Of a stretch of DNA of 64,000 nucleotides, positions 60,851 to 64,000 are shown in pieces. The translations under genes and the position numbers were made by a program. Numbering within the stretch: the first letter of the stretch is position 1; each line of letters opens with the position of its first letter. Source of the stretch: Muricea muricata (lineage: Eukaryota; Cnidaria; Anthozoa; Malacalcyonacea; Plexauridae); contig OY979724.1 in assembly GCA_963855995.1 (NCBI GenBank), positions 4,850,558-4,914,557 on the forward strand. The letters are read 5' to 3'. Below the pieces are notes generated by a model that was given only the letters and a program-made list of their open reading frames with translations, was not told the DNA's origin and did no database searches.

Positions 60851-63189
60851 ACGCGTTAACTATAAAATATAAAACTATAAATAATTGTCAGGCAATTGCT
60901 TGGTAAATTTCTGTTTACCCTTACTTGCACTATCATAGCTACAAACTTTTAGAAACTTTGCACCTTTCATACTCGATGTACTTATCAATCATTCACACAA
61001 CACTAAGCATTCTGTGATATGTAGTATATAAATGTAATAATATGTAACAAATTTCGTAACAAGAGCACGTGGTTTCAACAAGATATGATATTAAGAAAGC
61101 AAATAGTTTGCATATTCATCACATCAGTAAATTGGAGGCACAATAAAATCAACCACTAATTAAGTTTCTTTCGAGATGTCTTTAAACCTTCCCACTGCTG
61201 CAATAAATCGATGCATTCAGTTTATATGTAAAATAACATTTATTTAAAATACAGATTTTCTTAGTGACGATGAAGTTTTACTTTCCTACCGTGCACCGTT
61301 GAGTTATTAAGACCCATCTTAAGTAAACATTTATGATGCAAATATGTGCCGATGAAGACCTCGTTTACACGCGACCGGATCCACATGGCCACGATATCAA
61401 ATTGGATAGTTTCAAGACGAGTCTTAAGCTTTAAAATTTATAATATTATTAAATTTAATAACAACTAACCATAGAAAAAGTGGTGAAAGTAAATATGACC
61501 GCAAACCGTTTGAACTCGATGTCGTGACCAGGCGAATCCGGTACCGTGTTAAGGGGGTAAAAGTTAGCAAAAAGTCGGTTATGGAAAACGATACTTTACT
61601 CAAATGTAGACATGATTTGGCTTCTTGCTACGTCTACGTTATATCTGTTAGTTTTCAAAGTTTCGTACAAGAAAACTACTTTTTAATAATGTTGATAAAA
61701 TCTGCTTAATTAATTTACTTCTTATATAAAAGGGCTGTTAACTTCGTTCTACGCATCGGTTCTGCATGCTCATAAGAAAGAGGAGACCTGCATATAAACA
61801 CATTCCAACATTTCGTGTCAACAAACCCACAATTAAAACTTTGCTTCATATTAATTTATGAGCAGAGCAAACCAGATGTGGAATTTATCTTATCATCAAT
61901 AATACATGCGTGTTTTAGATCATCAAGAACTATCACTCCAATTAGTTTAGAGAGAATTAGAGGTGGAGTATTGACAATAAAAAAATTATAGTTCATGTTA
62001 CAAAAGAAGTTACTTGCAAACGTGTGGAAAATATAAATTGCTGATTCAACACAACTTGTCAACAGTTGGGTAAGTATGTTTGTTAATGAATACAAAACTG
62101 AGCATAGCTCAGCTGTAATTAACTTAAACTCCATTAAATTTTGTATGACCTCAGATGTACTACATGAAAAGCATTGAAAAACATTGCTGGTTTGATTACC
62201 ATGGCAACGCTGTCACCGCCAGGGTGCTCATATGAAATGAAGTAAGACGAGAGAATTAGGGATAGCATGGATAGTTAAAGAAATAGATAGGACACTAGCT
62301 GGAGTCAGTGTTGAAGTGGTTGAAGCCTAGTTGCGATCTGTGATGTCACGAGTGATTGCAATGTTGCAACGGTTTTCGATATTTTTTTATTTTGCTGTAT
62401 TTTCCGATTTTAAACAGTAACACTAAAGCCTAAATTAGTCTTATTGTTTTAGGAACATGCCTATACCAGGACAAACTATTTGAGGTAAATGTTTCACCTC
62501 TTTGTTTTGAATTTTTAGCCACGTAGCCACGAAAATGGCGTCCCAAAAACTACGGTTGATTGAACTAAAATTTGGGATGCATTTTTAACTGGTTAGTTGT
62601 TGAAATTTGCGAAACTGAATACGAATACTTAGATGTTTTATAATAGAATAAAATATTTGTCATATAATTAATAAGTAATATATAAATAAATATAATAAAT
62701 AAATAGGGGTGGTCAAATTTATATATTTTAAAATTAAAATGTTCAGCTGTATTATTACTAAAAGTGCAGTTATTTGAAAAATTAGTGATGTCATAATTTG
62801 CAACCAGACTCAAACGCCATCAGCATACTGAAAACATTACACGCGACCACGAGTTTCCCATCCACTTCTTTAACAATCCATGGTGACAGTAAAAAATACT
62901 CATGAGGTTTTGCTTTTGGTCTATGCAGTGCACTATACAAGCTGTTTATCAGTTAGCCAATGTTCTGTGCGCCACCTTGGCGCTCTCTGTAAGTGATAGC
63001 TTTATAGACGATTTGTCGCGGGCAGACTGCGCACGACTCCTACGATATTAACCTTGGTTTCTATGTAACCTCATTAAAAGCGCTGTGTCCGTAGCCGCAA
63101 GTTGAAATACTGAAGCGACTGATCTAGATGATCAACTGAAAATTGTTCCCCAAGGCAAACTGACCATCGGCGAATATTGGTTTTAGCAT
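60851..63189. other. 3' flank of copy 2 and intergenic DNA, no gene seen
   Basis: To about 61.36 kb it mirrors the 3' flank of copy 1. Beyond that I see only short frames without recognisable domains. Confidence 0.5.
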
Positions 63190-64000
63190 CAATTAAATTA
63201 CTTTCTAGATCTCTTCCACCTTTCCTTAAGGTACAATAACTCGATGCATTCAGTTTACATATAAAATAACATTTACCAAAAATATAGACTTTCTTATTGC
63301 CGATAAAGTTTTAATTTCCATTATGATAGTTTTTGAAATTTCCCGCGCGTTTCAAGCCTGCACCATTGGATTATTAAGACCAGCGTAGTGAAAAATTTAA
63401 TATGTTACAATTTATGTTAGCAGTATAACTCGGTTAGGAAAAACGTTACATTACTAAAGTCTACACAAGATGTGGATTTTCGTCAGGTTTATGCGTTGTA
63501 TCTGCTTTTAAATTAAGGTTGATACAAGCAATGAATATACACATTATATATTAAACACGTTATACTCGAATAAAATTAACATGTGCACAATGACAGACAA
63601 CGGCAACAGACCCCCATGTTGTGTCGTTGTCAGTTCACAATAGTCAATACTAACAGCAAGTTAATTAAAAATCTATATGGCCGGCACTAAAATACATCAA
63701 CTACAGGAACGAATTAATAAGGACATTACTTGGAAGGAAATACCTAAAGTGGTTACAGGAAATACTTATAGAAAAACAATCAACAGCAATTTTCCCTTTT
63801 AGCATGTCCACGTTGGTTGCTTCAAATCGAAGGCATTAAGATCGTTTGTTTCAGCTTATTACAAAGAAATTAAATACACAACTCAACTAGAACCAGCTAA
63901 AAAGTTCAAAACACTATAAGCTGGACGAGCTTGAGAATTTAAGTCATGATATTCCAAGAGCGATAAAAACATGTCAAAATCTTCAAATACTGGACAAAAC
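63190..64000 (+). repeat. Duplicated collagen-gene flank at the right edge
   Basis: 63.19-63.33 kb resembles the collagen 3' flank. 63.42-63.96 kb resembles the region upstream of copy 1 (51.66-52.07 kb), including CTACATTACTAAAG-like and CGGCAACAGACC blocks. This suggests another tandem unit begins beyond the window. Confidence 0.6.

Overview
The window is eukaryotic, AT-rich DNA from an early-branching animal, most likely a cnidarian and probably an anthozoan. Genes are split by GT-AG introns, intergenic DNA is full of inverted-repeat transposon remnants, and two tandem genes encode short-chain collagens of the kind known from sponges and cnidarians. The species cannot be named from sequence alone.

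Layout. 0-6.8 kb: no gene; a 1.55-kb direct tandem duplication, a palindromic element and long TA microsatellites. 6.8-10.65 kb (minus): an uninterrupted 1282-residue reading frame with ankyrin repeats, an IRE1-like protein kinase domain and a C-terminal KEN ribonuclease domain, which is the architecture of vertebrate RNase L. A small CARD-like frame lies divergently upstream, and diverged copies of the same non-coding segment lie on both sides of the gene. 14.87-50.4 kb (minus): exons of a long-chain acyl-CoA synthetase (ACSL1/5/6 type). Six clean 3' exons (14.87-18.47 kb) and a 5' block (45.1-50.4 kb) are separated by a 25.5-kb segment. That segment begins and ends inside what was apparently one exon, with a TAA duplication at the junctions and related GC-rich palindromic termini.

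The 25.5-kb segment contains a plus-strand gene with a DAZ/BOULE-like RRM (37.57-40.59 kb), the 3' end of an unidentified minus-strand gene (41.97-43.02 kb), a degenerate hAT transposon, a truncated non-LTR retrotransposon, two giant palindromes (31.1-32.9 and 33.1-34.7 kb) and many MITE-like foldbacks.

52.4-60.85 kb (plus): two tandem copies of a membrane-anchored short-chain collagen gene, with a relic between them and upstream-like sequence of another copy at the right edge. The first copy is intact (375 residues). The second has a frameshift, a destroyed splice donor and an early stop.

The genes do not form one pathway. The main candidates for something new are the RNase L-like protein and the 25.5-kb exon-splitting segment.
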